Assembly: GCF_014199395.1 (NCBI RefSeq)
Contig: NZ_JACIJM010000007.1
Coordinates: forward strand, 62,001 to 126,000
Source of the DNA: Yoonia ponticola
GTDB taxonomy: Bacteria > Pseudomonadota > Alphaproteobacteria > Rhodobacterales > Rhodobacteraceae
Direction: 5' to 3'
Length of the DNA stretch: 64,000 nt
Shown: in pieces, positions 8,658 through 17,386 of the stretch
How positions within the stretch are numbered: position 1 is the first letter of the stretch
Layout: each line of letters begins with the position of its first letter
Position numbers and translations under genes: made by a program
Notes under the pieces: model-generated
Seen by the model: the letters and a program-made list of their open reading frames with translations, nothing else
What the model was told of the DNA's origin: nothing
The model's database searches: none

Positions 8658-9476
8658 ATGCTTCAATTCGGACTCAATCACATGACGACGCCAGCCTTAT
8701 CGGTTGATGCTGTCTTTCGATTGGCCCGCGATTTGGACTGCGTCGGGATCGAATTTCGCAACGATCTGGAACGGCCCTTGTTCGACGGCAAATCCCCTGC
8801 CGCGATCAAAGACCTTGCCGCAGAACACAACGTCCGCATCCTCGCTTTGGCCGAGGTAAAGGCGTTCAACGACGCCCCCGAAACCAAGACAGCGAAGGCG
8901 CGCGCGCTGATGCAAACCGCGCAAGCGTGTGGCGCTGAAGGTGTTGCATTGATCCCGCGCATGGGCGACGCACCGCTTGACCGCGCCGCACAACGCGACT
9001 CATTACGTCATGCGCTGGCGATCTATCAGCCGATGCTAACGGACATGAACCTGATCGGATTTATCGAACCGCTCGGCTTTGCGGCAAGCACCCTGCGTCA
9101 CAAAGATGACGCCGCTGACGTGCTGGCTGACATGGGCAATCCGGATTGCTTTAAACTGGTCCACGACACGTTCCACCACCACCTGTCCGGCGACACCACG
9201 TTCTATCCGGACCTTACCGGGATCGTCCACATCTCGGGCATCTCCGATCCCGCGCCAAACGTCGCTGATATGACCGATGCCCACCGCATCTTGGTCGATC
9301 AGGACGACAGGCTTGGCAATATTGCACAACTACAAACACTCCGTGCGCAGGGCTATGCCGGCCCCGCCTCGTTCGAATGTTTTGCACCCGAAATTCACGC
9401 CATCACAGACCCGTCCGCCGCATTGGCAGGGTCTATCACATTCATCACCGCACAGTTGACGGCCAAAGCCGCATGA
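8658..9476 (+). CDS. sugar phosphate isomerase/epimerase family TIM-barrel protein, IolI-like
   Basis: 272-residue cytosolic protein of the xylose-isomerase-like TIM-barrel family. Candidate metal ligands are in FIEPLGF (Glu, about residue 138), LVHDTFHHH (Asp and His, about 172) and the SFECF segment near the end (Glu, about 240). This arrangement resembles inosose isomerase (IolI), which interconverts ketoinositols, and being first in an inositol operon supports it. A related epimerase cannot be excluded. It starts 33 bp after the predicted -10 box. Confidence 0.75.
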   Translation: MLQFGLNHMTTPALSVDAVFRLARDLDCVGIEFRNDLERPLFDGKSPAAIKDLAAEHNVRILALAEVKAFNDAPETKTAKARALMQTAQACGAEGVALIPRMGDAPLDRAAQRDSLRHALAIYQPMLTDMNLIGFIEPLGFAASTLRHKDDAADVLADMGNPDCFKLVHDTFHHHLSGDTTFYPDLTGIVHISGISDPAPNVADMTDAHRILVDQDDRLGNIAQLQTLRAQGYAGPASFECFAPEIHAITDPSAALAGSITFITAQLTAKAA

Positions 9477-9493
9477 GCCGTGATACCTCAGAC

Positions 9494-9538
9494 GCCCTGC
9501 AAAACAGGGCCCGGCATCTACCACTTGTGCGGCCGGGC
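9494..9538 (+). other. tandem hairpins before the binding-protein gene
   Basis: GCCCTG (9494-9499) pairs with CAGGGC (9505-9510), and GCCCGGC (9509-9515) with GCCGGGC (9532-9538). The two stems share two bases and are therefore alternatives. They lie just ahead of the Shine-Dalgarno GGGAGGG of the binding-protein gene and could affect mRNA stability or translation. Confidence 0.35.
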
Positions 9539-9559
9539 ACATTCCTTGGGAGGGAAACA

Positions 9560-10495
9560 ATGAAAAAAGTACTACTAGCCGCTGGCCTGATGGGCCTCAT
9601 GGGTACAACAGCAATTGCACAGCAAATCGGCGTATCTGTTGCGCGTTTCGACGACAACGGCCTGACCGTGATGCGGAACGGCATGACTGCGCACGAAGAA
9701 ACGCTGGACGGCGTGTCCTTGCAAATCGAAGACGCCACTGACGACGTGGCCAAGCAATTGGACCAGATCAACAACTTCATCGCCTCTGGCGTTGATGCGA
9801 TCATCGTGAACGCAGTTGACACCAATGCAACGGAAGCGATGTCCAACGCGGCCTCTTCCGCAGGCGTCCCATTGGTCTACGTGAACCGCCAGCCGGTCAA
9901 CATGGATACACTGCCAGACGGTCAAGCATTTGTGGCGTCCAACGAAATCGAATCCGGCACGCTTGCTGCGTTCCACATGTGCCAGCAATTGCGGGCCGAA
10001 GGTAAATCCGGCGGGGCGACTGCGTATGTCCTGATGGGTCAGCTTTCCAACCAAGCTGCGGTTCAGCGGACCAAAGATTTCCATGACGTCATCGGCATGG
10101 ATATGTGTAACTTTATCACGATCATCGACGAGCAAACCGCCGAATGGTCCCGTGACCAAGCGTCCGACCTTATGACCAACTGGATTTCATCCGGTGAACC
10201 ATTCGACGCCGTCTTCGGCAACAACGACGAAATGGCAATCGGCGCGATCCAAGCGATGAAAGCGGCGGGCATTTCCATGGACGACGTGGTTGTTGGTGGC
10301 GTTGACGCGACATCCGATGCGCTTGTGGCAATGGCCGCTGGCGAAATGGACGTCACAGTATTCCAAGACCTCGCAGGTCAAGGCGCTGGGTCCATCGACA
10401 CCGCAATCGCACTGATCAATGGCGAAGAAGTCGACAAGCAAGTCTTCATCCCATTCAAATTGGTCACACCAGCGACGCTTGCTGACTTCCAATAA
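9560..10495 (+). CDS. sugar ABC transporter substrate-binding protein
   Basis: 311-residue periplasmic binding protein. A signal peptide (MKKVLLAAGLMGLMGTTAIAQ) is followed by the type I periplasmic-binding fold of the ribose/LacI family; typical segments are DQINNFIASGVDAIIVNAVD, VYVNRQP, NNDEMAIGAIQAMK and VVVGGVDATSDAL. It captures the sugar or polyol, here most likely an inositol, for the adjacent permease and ATPase. The start at 9560 is set by the signal peptide and GGGAGGG; the longer in-frame ORF from 9377 is rejected. Confidence 0.92.
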   Translation: MKKVLLAAGLMGLMGTTAIAQQIGVSVARFDDNGLTVMRNGMTAHEETLDGVSLQIEDATDDVAKQLDQINNFIASGVDAIIVNAVDTNATEAMSNAASSAGVPLVYVNRQPVNMDTLPDGQAFVASNEIESGTLAAFHMCQQLRAEGKSGGATAYVLMGQLSNQAAVQRTKDFHDVIGMDMCNFITIIDEQTAEWSRDQASDLMTNWISSGEPFDAVFGNNDEMAIGAIQAMKAAGISMDDVVVGGVDATSDALVAMAAGEMDVTVFQDLAGQGAGSIDTAIALINGEEVDKQVFIPFKLVTPATLADFQ

Positions 10496-10521
10496 GCCTT
10501 CGCTTTCGATCAAAAACACCG

Positions 10522-10545
10522 GTGGGGCGGCCCTTGCGGCCCCAC
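10522..10545 (+). other. intercistronic hairpin between binding protein and permease genes
   Basis: GTGGGGC (10522-10528) and GCCCCAC (10539-10545) form a 7-bp GC-rich stem with no T-run, in the 92-bp gap after the binding-protein gene. Such hairpins commonly protect the upstream mRNA, allowing more binding protein than permease. Confidence 0.5.
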
Positions 10546-10587
10546 AGCCTAACAATTTCCTCAGACAGTTAAAAAGGGAGCTGACAG

Positions 10588-11661
10588 ATGTCAGACACCA
10601 GCCATGGGACGGGCGGCCTATCTTTTGATAAATCAAAACGACAGTGGCCTAATGAACTGAACGTCTTCGGCGCTCTTATCCTCATCGTCGTGATCTTTGA
10701 AATTCTGGGCGCGGTCTATGTCGGCCAAAGCCTACTTTTCGACAGCAACGACCGCTTCGACACTATCTTTAACGAAGCGCGCCTGCGGATCATTATTATT
10801 CAGGTCGCCATCGTCGGCATCATCGCATTGGGCGTGACCCAAGTGATCATCACGGCTGGTATCGATCTGTCGTCAGGCTCCGTTCTGGGTGCGACAGCGA
10901 TGATCGCAATGAGCTTCGCGCAAGTATCCGAAGTCAACGGCGGCCCGAACCCAAAGGCGATCTTTGGGCCCGCGCTGCAGGATCTCCCATGGCTCGTCCC
11001 CGTGCTTGTTGGCCTCGCTTGCGGTATTGTTGCAGGGATCGTGAACGGTATCTTTGTGGCCTTTGCCCGCATCCCCCCATTCATCGCAACACTCGGCATG
11101 ATGCTGTTTGCGCGCGGCGTGGCGCAGTGGTGGTCATCTGGTAACCCGGTGTCCTTCCCAACCGAAGCCTACGCGAAAATCGGCGCCGGCATGATGCCCG
11201 TCATCATCTTCTTGTCGCTCGCAGTTGTGTTCCATTTCGTGATGAACTTCACCATCTACGGCAAACACACTTATGCAATTGGTTCGAACGAGGCCGCAGC
11301 CCGCATGTCCGGTATCAACGTGCCGCGTCACCTTGTGATGGTCTATGCGATTGCAGGGATGCTGGCGGGCTTGTCCGCCGTGATCCTGACGTCGAAAAAC
11401 TTGACCGCACAATCCGGCATGGGCCTCAGCTACGAGCTTGATGCGATCGCTATGGCCGTCATCGGCGGTGTGTCCCTGTTCGGCGGACGCGGGTCTATCA
11501 TCGGCACTGTGATCGGTGCGCTGATCATCGGTGTGATTACATCCGGCTTCACCTTCCTGCGTCTCGGCGCGTTCTATCAGGAAATGGTGCTAGGCGCGAT
11601 TATCGTGGGTGCGGTTGCACTGGATCAATGGCAGCAACAACGCGCTGCGGCACGGTCATAA
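10588..11661 (+). CDS. sugar ABC transporter permease (RbsC/BPD-2 type)
   Basis: 357-residue inner-membrane protein with about 8-10 hydrophobic segments. Family signatures include GVTQVIITAGIDLSSGS, IPPFIATLGMM, YAIGSNEAAARMSGI and the end segment AVIGGVSLFGGRGSI. It forms the channel through which the sugar delivered by the 9560 binding protein passes. An AAAAAGGGAG Shine-Dalgarno precedes the ATG. Ten bases separate its stop from the ATPase start. Confidence 0.93.
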   Translation: MSDTSHGTGGLSFDKSKRQWPNELNVFGALILIVVIFEILGAVYVGQSLLFDSNDRFDTIFNEARLRIIIIQVAIVGIIALGVTQVIITAGIDLSSGSVLGATAMIAMSFAQVSEVNGGPNPKAIFGPALQDLPWLVPVLVGLACGIVAGIVNGIFVAFARIPPFIATLGMMLFARGVAQWWSSGNPVSFPTEAYAKIGAGMMPVIIFLSLAVVFHFVMNFTIYGKHTYAIGSNEAAARMSGINVPRHLVMVYAIAGMLAGLSAVILTSKNLTAQSGMGLSYELDAIAMAVIGGVSLFGGRGSIIGTVIGALIIGVITSGFTFLRLGAFYQEMVLGAIIVGAVALDQWQQQRAAARS

Positions 11662-11671
11662 GGGGGTTATG

Positions 11672-12445
11672 ATGTCTGATATTATCTTAGAAACCAAAGG
11701 CCTCACCAAACACTATGGTGGTGTACACGCCCTAGAGGACGCCGATTTCGTTCTCAGAAAAGGCGAGCACGTCGCGATCATGGGCGACAACGGGGCGGGG
11801 AAATCCACCTTCGTGCGTCAGATCACTGGCGTGGAACAACGGACACGCGGAACCGTCGTGTTCGACGGGAAAGAAGTCCACTTTGCAGGTCCACTTGATG
11901 CCCGTGAAGCGGGGATCGAAACCGTGTTCCAAACGCTTGCGCTCGCTGATGATCTGAACGTGCCCGACAACCTGTTTCTTGGCCGCGAAAAGACCAAGTT
12001 CAACTGGCTCGGCCCGTTCCGTATCCTTGATTACAAAGCGATGCGCGAAGACACGATGGCAGGACTTGTGAAAACAGGCGTGAAAATCCCGAACATCAAG
12101 AACACCATCGCTAACATGTCAGGCGGTCAACGCCAATGTGTGGCGATTGCCCGCACAGCGACGTTTGCCAGCAAGCTGACGATCATGGACGAACCGACAG
12201 CGGCCTTGGGTGTGCAGGAAACTGCACAGGTGGAAAACATCATCCGCACCCTCAAGGAACAAGGCGAAAGCCTGATCCTCGTGTCGCACAACATGCGGCA
12301 GGTGTTTGACCTTGTTGACCGGATCATCGTATTTCGGCGCGGTCGCATCGTGGCAAACCTCGATGTGAAAGAAACAGACGGCAACGACGTTGTGGCCTAT
12401 ATCACCGGGTCCAAAACCGGTGCCGAATATGAAGGCGCCGCCTAA
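11672..12445 (+). CDS. sugar ABC transporter ATP-binding protein (single ABC domain)
   Basis: 257 residues, one nucleotide-binding domain: Walker A GDNGAGKST (about residue 38), signature NMSGGQRQ, Walker B LTIMDEPTAAL and the H-loop SHNM. It powers the 10588 permease. Ribose/inositol systems usually have a roughly 500-residue ATPase with two ABC domains; this one is half that size and probably works as a homodimer, as in the FrcA-type transporters. ATGs at 11669 and 11672 are both possible; the second has better spacing from AAGGGGG. Confidence 0.92.
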   Translation: MSDIILETKGLTKHYGGVHALEDADFVLRKGEHVAIMGDNGAGKSTFVRQITGVEQRTRGTVVFDGKEVHFAGPLDAREAGIETVFQTLALADDLNVPDNLFLGREKTKFNWLGPFRILDYKAMREDTMAGLVKTGVKIPNIKNTIANMSGGQRQCVAIARTATFASKLTIMDEPTAALGVQETAQVENIIRTLKEQGESLILVSHNMRQVFDLVDRIIVFRRGRIVANLDVKETDGNDVVAYITGSKTGAEYEGAA

Positions 12446-12675
12446 TGAAACTACTCGACCTCAACCACCCGTTCTTCAAACCTGTTTGGATGCGGGTGGC
12501 TGTGGTCGCAGTGTGTTTCGGCTGGGGTTTACTTGAATTTGCAAATGGGAACGGCCTTTGGGGCGTTCTTTTTATCGGGTTAGCTGTGATTTGTGGCTAC
12601 CGATTCACCGTTATTGACTATTCAGCCATTGATGATGCGGCTAAAGACACTCATCCAAATGACAAAACACACTAA
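12445..12675 (+). CDS. small membrane protein of unknown function in the sugar ABC operon
   Basis: 76 residues, starting MKLLDLNHPFFKPVWMRV and with two hydrophobic segments (about 15-33 and 36-58), then a polar tail. Its ATG overlaps the ATPase stop (TAATG), so it is translated with the transporter. Similar small proteins occur in Rhodobacteraceae; it may correspond to a DUF3329-type annotation, but I am not certain. Possible roles are a transporter accessory subunit or none related to transport. Confidence 0.75.
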   Translation: MKLLDLNHPFFKPVWMRVAVVAVCFGWGLLEFANGNGLWGVLFIGLAVICGYRFTVIDYSAIDDAAKDTHPNDKTH

Positions 12676-12684
12676 GGGAACGCA

Positions 12685-13689
12685 ATGGCAGTAACGCTCA
12701 AGGACGTGGCCGAAAGGGCCGGAGTCTCGCGTTCCGCTGTCTCACGTACCTTTACCGAAGGGGCATCAGTGTCCCCGAAAACCCGCAAAAAGATTGAAAA
12801 AGCAGCAGCCGATTTGGGCTATAGTCCAAACGCGCTGGCGTCGTCTTTGACCACGGGCCGCACCAAGATGATCGGGCTGGTGTCTAACAACTTTCACAAC
12901 CCGATTTTTCTAGAGGTTTTCGACCTGTTCACACGCGGGTTGCAGGAACGCGGATTGCGGCCTTTGCTGGTGAACTTGACCGATGAAATCGATGCCGAGA
13001 ACTCTGCACGGTTGCTGCGGCAATATTCGGTCGATGGCGTGATCGTCGCGTCCTCGACCTTGCCTGCGTCCTTTGCCGATACGTTCCGCAAAGCGGGCGT
13101 GCCCGTGGTGCATTCGTTCGGACGCCACACAGACACGCCCAGCGTGAATGTCATTGGAATCAACAACATATCTGCAGGCCAACTGGCCGCGCAAACGCTG
13201 GTCGCTCGTGGCTACAAACGGGTCGGGTTTTTGGGCGGTCCACGGTCAGCCACATCCACACAGGACCGCGAAAAAGGCTTTGTCACCGAACTCGCCGATA
13301 ACCACCCCGACATGATCGTGACGACGAGCGCCGCGAGCGCCTATTCATTCGAGGCAGGCCGCGCCGAAATGCAACGTCTACTGGCGGCTGGCACGCCCGC
13401 AGAGGCGTATTTCTGCGGTGATGACGTGCTGTCGATTGGGGCATTGTCCGCGATTGCTGATGCGGGCCTCAAAGTGCCTGAGCACATTGGGATTATCGGC
13501 CTGAACGACATGGAAATGGCGAGTTGGGCGAATATTAATCTGACGACAATTCATAACCCGATCAAAGACATCATAGCCAAATCCATCGACCTCGTCGCGG
13601 CGATGATCGCAGACAATACGCTGACGCCAAAGGCACATATGTTTGATTGCTCTGTCATTGAACGCGGCACACTGCGCCCGCTGCCATAA
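12685..13689 (+). CDS. LacI family transcriptional regulator
   Basis: 334 residues: helix-turn-helix (VTLKDVAERAGVSRSAVSRTF, residues 3-22), hinge helix region NALASSLTTGRT (about 50-61), then a periplasmic-binding-like sensor domain. It lies last in the inositol transport operon and is the only LacI-type protein in the window, so it is the best candidate for the palindromes at 8588 and 17387, repressing both halves of the locus and itself until an inositol-derived ligand binds. The binding is inferred. Confidence 0.93.
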   Translation: MAVTLKDVAERAGVSRSAVSRTFTEGASVSPKTRKKIEKAAADLGYSPNALASSLTTGRTKMIGLVSNNFHNPIFLEVFDLFTRGLQERGLRPLLVNLTDEIDAENSARLLRQYSVDGVIVASSTLPASFADTFRKAGVPVVHSFGRHTDTPSVNVIGINNISAGQLAAQTLVARGYKRVGFLGGPRSATSTQDREKGFVTELADNHPDMIVTTSAASAYSFEAGRAEMQRLLAAGTPAEAYFCGDDVLSIGALSAIADAGLKVPEHIGIIGLNDMEMASWANINLTTIHNPIKDIIAKSIDLVAAMIADNTLTPKAHMFDCSVIERGTLRPLP

Positions 13690-13778
13690 GGCGAAACCGT
13701 GCCGATGTGATTATTGACCGTTGATTTGGCAATACGGATCGGGCCAAACAGGTGCAAACAAACTGATAAGGCCCTAAC

Positions 13779-14039
13779 ATGTTGAAAACACGTATCCTTG
13801 CCACCGTAGCAATCACAGCCCTGTCCGCAGGATCAGCCATGGCGTGCACCGTTGAAGATGTGCAAGCCAAACAAGGCGCATTGATCGAAGCGGTTCAAAC
13901 CTTGATGGCCGTTAACCCGGACAAGGCCCAAGAAATCGTCGCACAAATGCAGGTCGAACTAGAAGCTGCGGCCGCAGCAGATGATGAAGAAGCTGTCTGT
14001 GAGATGATGGATCGCTTGACAGCCGAAGCTGCGGGCTGA
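13779..14039 (+). CDS. small secreted hypothetical protein
   Basis: 86 residues with a clear Sec signal peptide (MLKTRILATVAITALSAGSAMA), leaving a mature acidic, alanine-rich helical protein of about 64 residues with one cysteine near each end (ACTVEDV and EAVCEMM), which could form a disulfide. Function unknown. It ends at a palindromic repeat (14041) and the terminator at 14113. Confidence 0.75.
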   Translation: MLKTRILATVAITALSAGSAMACTVEDVQAKQGALIEAVQTLMAVNPDKAQEIVAQMQVELEAAAAADDEEAVCEMMDRLTAEAAG

Positions 14040-14040
14040 C

Positions 14041-14104
14041 GCATTTTCGCGAAAATGCGATTGGGGGCCAGCCCCCAAACCCCCGGGATTTGGAAAAAGT
14101 CAAG
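14041..14104 (+). repeat. mosaic intergenic repeat, family 1, copy A
   Basis: Contains the 18-bp palindrome GCATTTTCGCGAAAATGC (14041-14058), one base after the stop codon of the preceding gene, then TTGGGGGCCAGCCCCCAA (14061-14078), CCCCCGGGATTTGG and GTCAAGGAA. Read on the minus strand it matches copy D (37615-37690), including the asymmetric TG centre of the GC-rich stem. Confidence 0.75.
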
Positions 14105-14112
14105 GAAGCAAG

Positions 14113-14146
14113 AAGGCCTGCGAGTGATCGCAGGCCTTTGTTTTTT
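14113..14146 (+). terminator. rho-independent terminator
   Basis: AAGGCCTGCGA (14113-14123), loop GTGA, TCGCAGGCCTT (14128-14138), then TGTTTTTT. It serves the plus-strand gene at 13779 and its T-run overlaps the stop codon of the convergent oxidoreductase gene. Confidence 0.85.
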
Positions 14147-15299
14147 AACGGAACATTGGCGGGCGGGCGTCGAGCCATTTGCCATCCGCCTTGCCGGATT
14201 CCGCGACAGCGACGACGGCGGCCATTGACCGAAGGCCGTCTTCGGCACGTGGATAGAGGTTTGCGGCAGGGTCCATCACGCGACCATCTTTGCGCGCGCC
14301 GATGGCTTCGGCGAGATCTTTGTAGATGTTCGCAAAGGCCAATGGCATCCCTTCGGCGTGTCCGATGGTGACGCGGCTGGTGCGATCTGCTTCTGGGGAC
14401 AGGTTTGCTTCTCCCCGTTCAATGATCTGCAGTCGTTCACCAAGAGGCATATAAAACAACTGGTTAGGCTGTTCTTGTGACCAGCGTAGACCACCCGTTT
14501 CCCCAAAGACTTGGATGCCCAAGCCGTGTTGACGACCGATTGCGATGGAGCTGGTCCAGAGACGCCCAACGGCACCGCCGTCCATGCGGAAGTTGACCAT
14601 TGCGTCGTCTTCTAGCGTCCGCACGGGGATCGCAGAGACGATGTCAGCTGACAATTTGGTGACTTCTTGGCCCGTGACAAAGGACGCCATGTGCATCGCG
14701 TGGATGCCGCAATCGGCGAACTGCGCAGACACGCCAGCTTGGGCCGGATCGTAGCGCCAGCGCACCCGTGGATTGTCCGCATCGGTTGCATCAGCGTGAT
14801 GCCCGTGCGCGAATTCAGCGTTCACGACACGGACCTTGCCAATGTCGCCGCGTGCGATCATTGCTTTCATGTGCCGCACGAGCGAATAGCCGCTGTAGCC
14901 GTAGTTCACCGCACAGATGTTACCCGTCTTTTTGGCAATCTCTACAATGGCTTCGCCTTCTTCGACGGTCATTGTCATCGGCTTTTCGCACAGCACGTTG
15001 AACCCGCCTTCGAGAAAAGCTTTGGTGATTTCAAAATGGGTCGAATTGGGCGTCGCAACGGTCACAAGGTCCACTTTGTCGTCGCGCTTTTGCTCGGCGG
15101 CGAGCATCTCTTCCCAGCCGCCATAGGCGCGATTACCGAGCCCCATGCGTTGACCGTAATCGATGCCATACTCTGGGCGGTGATCCAGCGCGCCAGCCGC
15201 AAATTCGAACAGCCCGTCGAGGCCAGAACCGAGGCGGTGTGCGGGTCCGATCTGACTGCCTTCACCGCCGCCGATCATGCCCCATTTGAGTTTTGTCAT
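14145..15299 (-). CDS. Gfo/Idh/MocA family oxidoreductase
   Basis: 384 residues. N-terminal Rossmann domain with GMIGGGEGSQIG and the family motif CEKPMT (about residue 100), then the alpha/beta substrate domain with a DCGIHAMHM active-site stretch. Members oxidise or reduce sugars and inositols with NAD(P). Being in an inositol locus, it may oxidise an inositol isomer or interconvert keto forms; the substrate is unknown. The start at 15299 has AAGGAAT upstream; the annotation six codons longer is less likely. It is in the minus operon with iolE and a second dehydrogenase. Confidence 0.9.
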   Translation of the reverse strand: MTKLKWGMIGGGEGSQIGPAHRLGSGLDGLFEFAAGALDHRPEYGIDYGQRMGLGNRAYGGWEEMLAAEQKRDDKVDLVTVATPNSTHFEITKAFLEGGFNVLCEKPMTMTVEEGEAIVEIAKKTGNICAVNYGYSGYSLVRHMKAMIARGDIGKVRVVNAEFAHGHHADATDADNPRVRWRYDPAQAGVSAQFADCGIHAMHMASFVTGQEVTKLSADIVSAIPVRTLEDDAMVNFRMDGGAVGRLWTSSIAIGRQHGLGIQVFGETGGLRWSQEQPNQLFYMPLGERLQIIERGEANLSPEADRTSRVTIGHAEGMPLAFANIYKDLAEAIGARKDGRVMDPAANLYPRAEDGLRSMAAVVAVAESGKADGKWLDARPPMFR

Positions 15300-15356
15300 T
15301 TGTCTATTCCTTACCAAAAATCAGCGTGTGACTCGCGTGCACTGCTGTTGCAGCCA

Positions 15357-16247
15357 TCAAAAGCCGATAGATTCGAGATATTTACGGTTTGCTTCTGCAT
15401 CTTCGAGCGGCGTGCCGGGCATGGATGGATCGCAATCTTGTTCGACCGTGCACCAACCGCTGAAGTTGTTGTCCACCAAGACTTGCCGCACTGCCGGAAA
15501 ATCGACGTCGCCTTGACCGAGGTTACAGAAAATGCCCTGACCGCAGGCTTTGTAAAAGTCGGTCCGGTTTTTCACAACGTCAGCTTTGACCGCAGGATCG
15601 ATGTCTTTGAAGTGCATGTAGCTGATGCGGTTGATGTGTTTTTTCATGAAGGCGACAGGATCGAAACCAGCATAAGAATGGTGGCCCGTGTCAAAGCAAA
15701 TCTTAAGAATGCTTTCATCTACTTCGGCTAGAAGGCGTTCGAGTTCTGGTTCAAAGTCAATAAAGCCGCCAGCGTGTGCATGGATACCAACGGTGAGCCC
15801 GTATTCTTCGGTGCCCATTTTCGCGATGGCCGCTATCCGGTCGCGGAAGGCGGCCCATTCAGCGTCATCCATTTGTTCGGCTTCATCGGCCCGGCCAGCA
15901 GTCGGGGCGCGGCGCGGTGAGATACTGTCGATCAGAACCAGATGCTTTGCGCCATGTGCTTTCAACGCTTCGCAGGACCGCTTTGCCGCATCTAGGATCG
16001 TGTCCCACTTGTCGGCGTCGTGGAACGGCTGGAACACAACGCCGCCGATGATCGACAGATCACGTTCAGCGAGGGCTGGCGCGAGGACTGCCGGATCTTC
16101 AGGCATGTAGCCGATTGGGCCAAGTTCGATCCCTTTGTAACCAGCGCCTGCGCATTGGTCCAAAACCGACTGCCATGTCGGGTACGCCGGATCAGATGGA
16201 AATTCGATGCCCCAAGAACAGGGCGCGTTACCGATTCGTATGGTCAT
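15357..16247 (-). CDS. iolE: myo-inosose-2 dehydratase (IolE family)
   Basis: 296-residue TIM-barrel enzyme. IGNAPCSWGIEFP at the start, GYKGIELGPIGYMP, GIHAHAGGFID (His ligands), KICFDTGHHSYAG and YMHFKDID are typical of IolE, which dehydrates 2-keto-myo-inositol to the trihydroxycyclohexanedione used by IolD. ATG 16247 is chosen; an alternative at 16271 would overlap the upstream gene's end by 11 nt but lacks a ribosome site. Confidence 0.9.
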   Translation of the reverse strand: MTIRIGNAPCSWGIEFPSDPAYPTWQSVLDQCAGAGYKGIELGPIGYMPEDPAVLAPALAERDLSIIGGVVFQPFHDADKWDTILDAAKRSCEALKAHGAKHLVLIDSISPRRAPTAGRADEAEQMDDAEWAAFRDRIAAIAKMGTEEYGLTVGIHAHAGGFIDFEPELERLLAEVDESILKICFDTGHHSYAGFDPVAFMKKHINRISYMHFKDIDPAVKADVVKNRTDFYKACGQGIFCNLGQGDVDFPAVRQVLVDNNFSGWCTVEQDCDPSMPGTPLEDAEANRKYLESIGF

Positions 16248-16260
16248 GGAAGTGCTTTCT

Positions 16261-17364
16261 TTAGAAATCATTGACGTTGAGCCATGTCTTTGCCTGCGAT
16301 GAGGCATGCGACGCGGCTACGATTTGATTGACCTCCATCCCGTCACGGAATGTGGGCCAGATGTTTTGTCCGGTGTGGATTGCGGTCAGGAAATCCTTGG
16401 CTTCAATAATGATCTGGTCTTGGTAACCAGTTCCGTGACCCGGCCCGAGGCAGAAGGATTTGTAGTCGGGGTGCGCTGGACCTGTCAGTATTTTAGTGAA
16501 CCCGCGCTGCGCATCGGGGCCTTCCATCTTGTAGAGATGAACCGCGTTCTGGTCTTCGCCATCGAAATAAATAGCACCTTTGGTGCCTGTGATTTCATAT
16601 TTGTAACCCATTTTGCGACCTGTCGCCGTGCGGCTCGCAAAGATGCTGCCCAAGACGCCAGAGGCGAACCGGCACATGATTTGCGCCTGATCGTCATTGG
16701 TCACATCACCACCGGGACGTGTGTGAATGACAGTTTCAACTTCGGCGATCAGCTTTTCAATTGGCCCCATCAAACGCAACGCACAATTGATCGGATGCGG
16801 CGACAAATCACCCATGCAGCCGTTTGCGACACCGTGACTGCGCCACGTTGCTGGCTCTTGCGGATCGGCCATGAAGTCTTCGGTATGTTCTCCGCGAAAA
16901 TTAGTGATTTCGCCGATTTCACCAGCATCCAGCAATTGCTTTACAAATTGGCTGGCGGGGGTGCGTATGTAGTTGAAACCGCTCATGCTTATCGCACCCG
17001 CAGCTTCGGCTGCGGCGACCATTGCGCGGCTATCCGCAACATCACGCCCGAGCGGTTTTTCGCAAAAAACGGGCTTGCCCAATGTGAATGCCAATTCGGC
17101 AATATCGCGGTGCGTATCTTGGGGTGAGGCGATGACAATTGCCTCTACCTTTTCGTCGGTGACTAGCGCCTTCCAGTCGGACGTAGCCCGTTGAAAACCA
17201 TAAGCATTTCTGTACTTTTCCGCCGAGGCATCATTGGTTGCGCACACCATCTCAAGTCGCGGTCGCAATGCCGTGTCGAACAGCGCCCCCACAGCAGAAT
17301 GCGCGACAGCATGCGCTTTGCCCATGTAGCCGCCGCCCACAATTCCAATTCCAATTTGTTTCAT
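16261..17364 (-). CDS. Gfo/Idh/MocA family oxidoreductase (inositol dehydrogenase-like)
   Basis: 367 residues: Rossmann motif GIVGGGYMGKAHA, CEKPLG (about 96-101) and a GDLSPHPINCALRLMG active-site helix. Probably a second or third polyol dehydrogenase of the locus, besides the one at 22127. The start codon is 22 bp from the operator palindrome at 17387 and the gene is divergent from iolD, so it should be repressed by the LacI protein. First gene of the minus operon with iolE and the 14145 dehydrogenase. Confidence 0.9.
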   Translation of the reverse strand: MKQIGIGIVGGGYMGKAHAVAHSAVGALFDTALRPRLEMVCATNDASAEKYRNAYGFQRATSDWKALVTDEKVEAIVIASPQDTHRDIAELAFTLGKPVFCEKPLGRDVADSRAMVAAAEAAGAISMSGFNYIRTPASQFVKQLLDAGEIGEITNFRGEHTEDFMADPQEPATWRSHGVANGCMGDLSPHPINCALRLMGPIEKLIAEVETVIHTRPGGDVTNDDQAQIMCRFASGVLGSIFASRTATGRKMGYKYEITGTKGAIYFDGEDQNAVHLYKMEGPDAQRGFTKILTGPAHPDYKSFCLGPGHGTGYQDQIIIEAKDFLTAIHTGQNIWPTFRDGMEVNQIVAASHASSQAKTWLNVNDF

Positions 17365-17386
17365 ATTGCCTCCCTCTCAAAAACGG

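Noticed and set aside
14667-15731. 354-residue plus-strand ORF
   Set aside because: Runs across two minus-strand genes (a dehydrogenase and iolE) and the gap between them; typical antisense composition.
16306-17127. 273-residue plus-strand ORF
   Set aside because: Antisense to the Gfo/Idh/MocA gene.
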